In this document: one piece after another, positions 63,915 through 64,000 of the stretch
Numbering within the stretch: the stretch's first letter is position 1
Layout: every line of letters starts with the position of its first letter
Assembly (NCBI RefSeq): GCF_014642735.1
Contig: NZ_BMIV01000008.1
Coordinates: 115,626 to 179,625 of the forward strand
DNA length: 64,000 nt
Direction: 5' to 3'
Origin: Paracoccus acridae
GTDB lineage: Bacteria > Pseudomonadota > Alphaproteobacteria > Rhodobacterales > Rhodobacteraceae
Made by a program: the position numbers and the translations under genes
Notes under the pieces: generated by a model
Databases searched by the model: none
Seen by the model: only the letters and a program-made list of their open reading frames with translations
What the model was told of the DNA's origin: nothing

Positions 63915-64000
63915 TCAAGCAGGATTGGGTGTCCAATTGCGATCGGCTTTGACGAGAGCGTTGGCAGTCTCGATGAGCTTGCGCATGAGCGTGACGATGG
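63915..64000 (-). mobile_element. C-terminal end of an IS110-family-like transposase, partial
   Basis: In a frame different from the recombinase, the last 86 bases encode the tail IVTLMRKLIETANALVKAD followed by RNWTPNPA and a TGA at 63915-63917. The pattern V-x-MRKLI-x-x-ANAL-x-K-x-x-R-x-W-x-P is the usual end of IS110/IS1111-type transposases. The rest lies beyond the window. It marks an insertion that removed the N-terminal half of the serine recombinase. Family assigned from this short tail only. Confidence 0.6.

Overview
This window is a piece of a GC-rich alphaproteobacterial chromosome, most likely from the Rhodobacterales (a Paracoccus-like member of the Rhodobacteraceae). The gene set supports this: a dnaG-rpoD junction, the CtrA/SciP/ChpT cell-cycle regulators, a HisS-HisZ-HisG cluster, TrmFO, ornithine-lipid genes olsBA, a class II ribonucleotide reductase, and the small Rhodobacterales families DUF1153, DUF2842 and DUF3553. 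Coding density is very high. Many neighbouring genes overlap by 1-4 bases (ATGA, GTGA, TGATG), and almost all of the window is ordinary core genome.

Layout. 0-8.3 kb: rpoD start, dnaG, a TetR regulator, lactate dehydrogenase, ribosomal protein L25, the tRNA-modification pair trmFO-gluQ, hisI, a degenerate Fe-S scaffold protein and a 31-residue membrane miniprotein. 8.4-13.8 kb: recG-ligA and the cell-cycle pair sciP-ctrA. 14-23.6 kb: mnmA, sufE, pheS, an AGCS transporter, a cytochrome P450, rplT-rpmI, pyk and an N-formylglutamate amidohydrolase family gene. 23.6-32.9 kb: nrdJ, olsBA, DUF3553/chpT, proA, two tandem tRNA-Asp genes, anmK and tyrS. 33-38.5 kb: a SPOR protein and a tightly overlapping nucleoside-salvage operon cdd-deoA-deoB-add-upp. 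38.6-43.4 kb: maeB and prpE (C3 and C4 metabolism), with TTTGCAAA boxes in front of prpE. 43.4-51.9 kb: aroA, an AlkD-like protein, moaA, ispG, a thiamine pyrophosphokinase, purA and ftsY. 51.9-55.4 kb: hisS-hisZ-hisG and slyX. 55.4-63 kb: pgi-pgl-zwf and edd, which give the route from glucose-6-phosphate into the Entner-Doudoroff pathway. zwf and edd carry near-identical operators. 63-64 kb: tRNA-Ser(UGA) used as the edge of a mobile element, with a serine-recombinase remnant and the tail of an IS110-type transposase. This last kilobase is visibly poorer in G+C.

Three circuits can be read from the DNA. (1) The CtrA phosphorelay: ctrA, its inhibitor sciP and the phosphotransferase chpT are all present, with a CtrA-like site and a GANTC (CcrM) site upstream of ctrA, and five GANTC sites packed in front of rpoD. 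(2) Central carbon: zwf-pgl-pgi and edd share one palindromic operator. (3) Propionate: prpE is preceded by two perfect TTTGCAAA palindromes and one degenerate copy, the motif I associate with ScfR/PccR regulators. Two families of short repeats sit at gene ends: a TAGGGTGCGTGC palindrome pair (two loci) and a two-stem GGGGG element (three loci).

I saw no defence system, CRISPR array or biosynthetic cluster. The best candidates for something undescribed are the GANTC cluster at rpoD, a rare-codon island inside trmFO, the repeat that supplies the stop codons of two converging genes, the 31-residue membrane protein with its own terminator, and the tRNA-Ser/recombinase junction.
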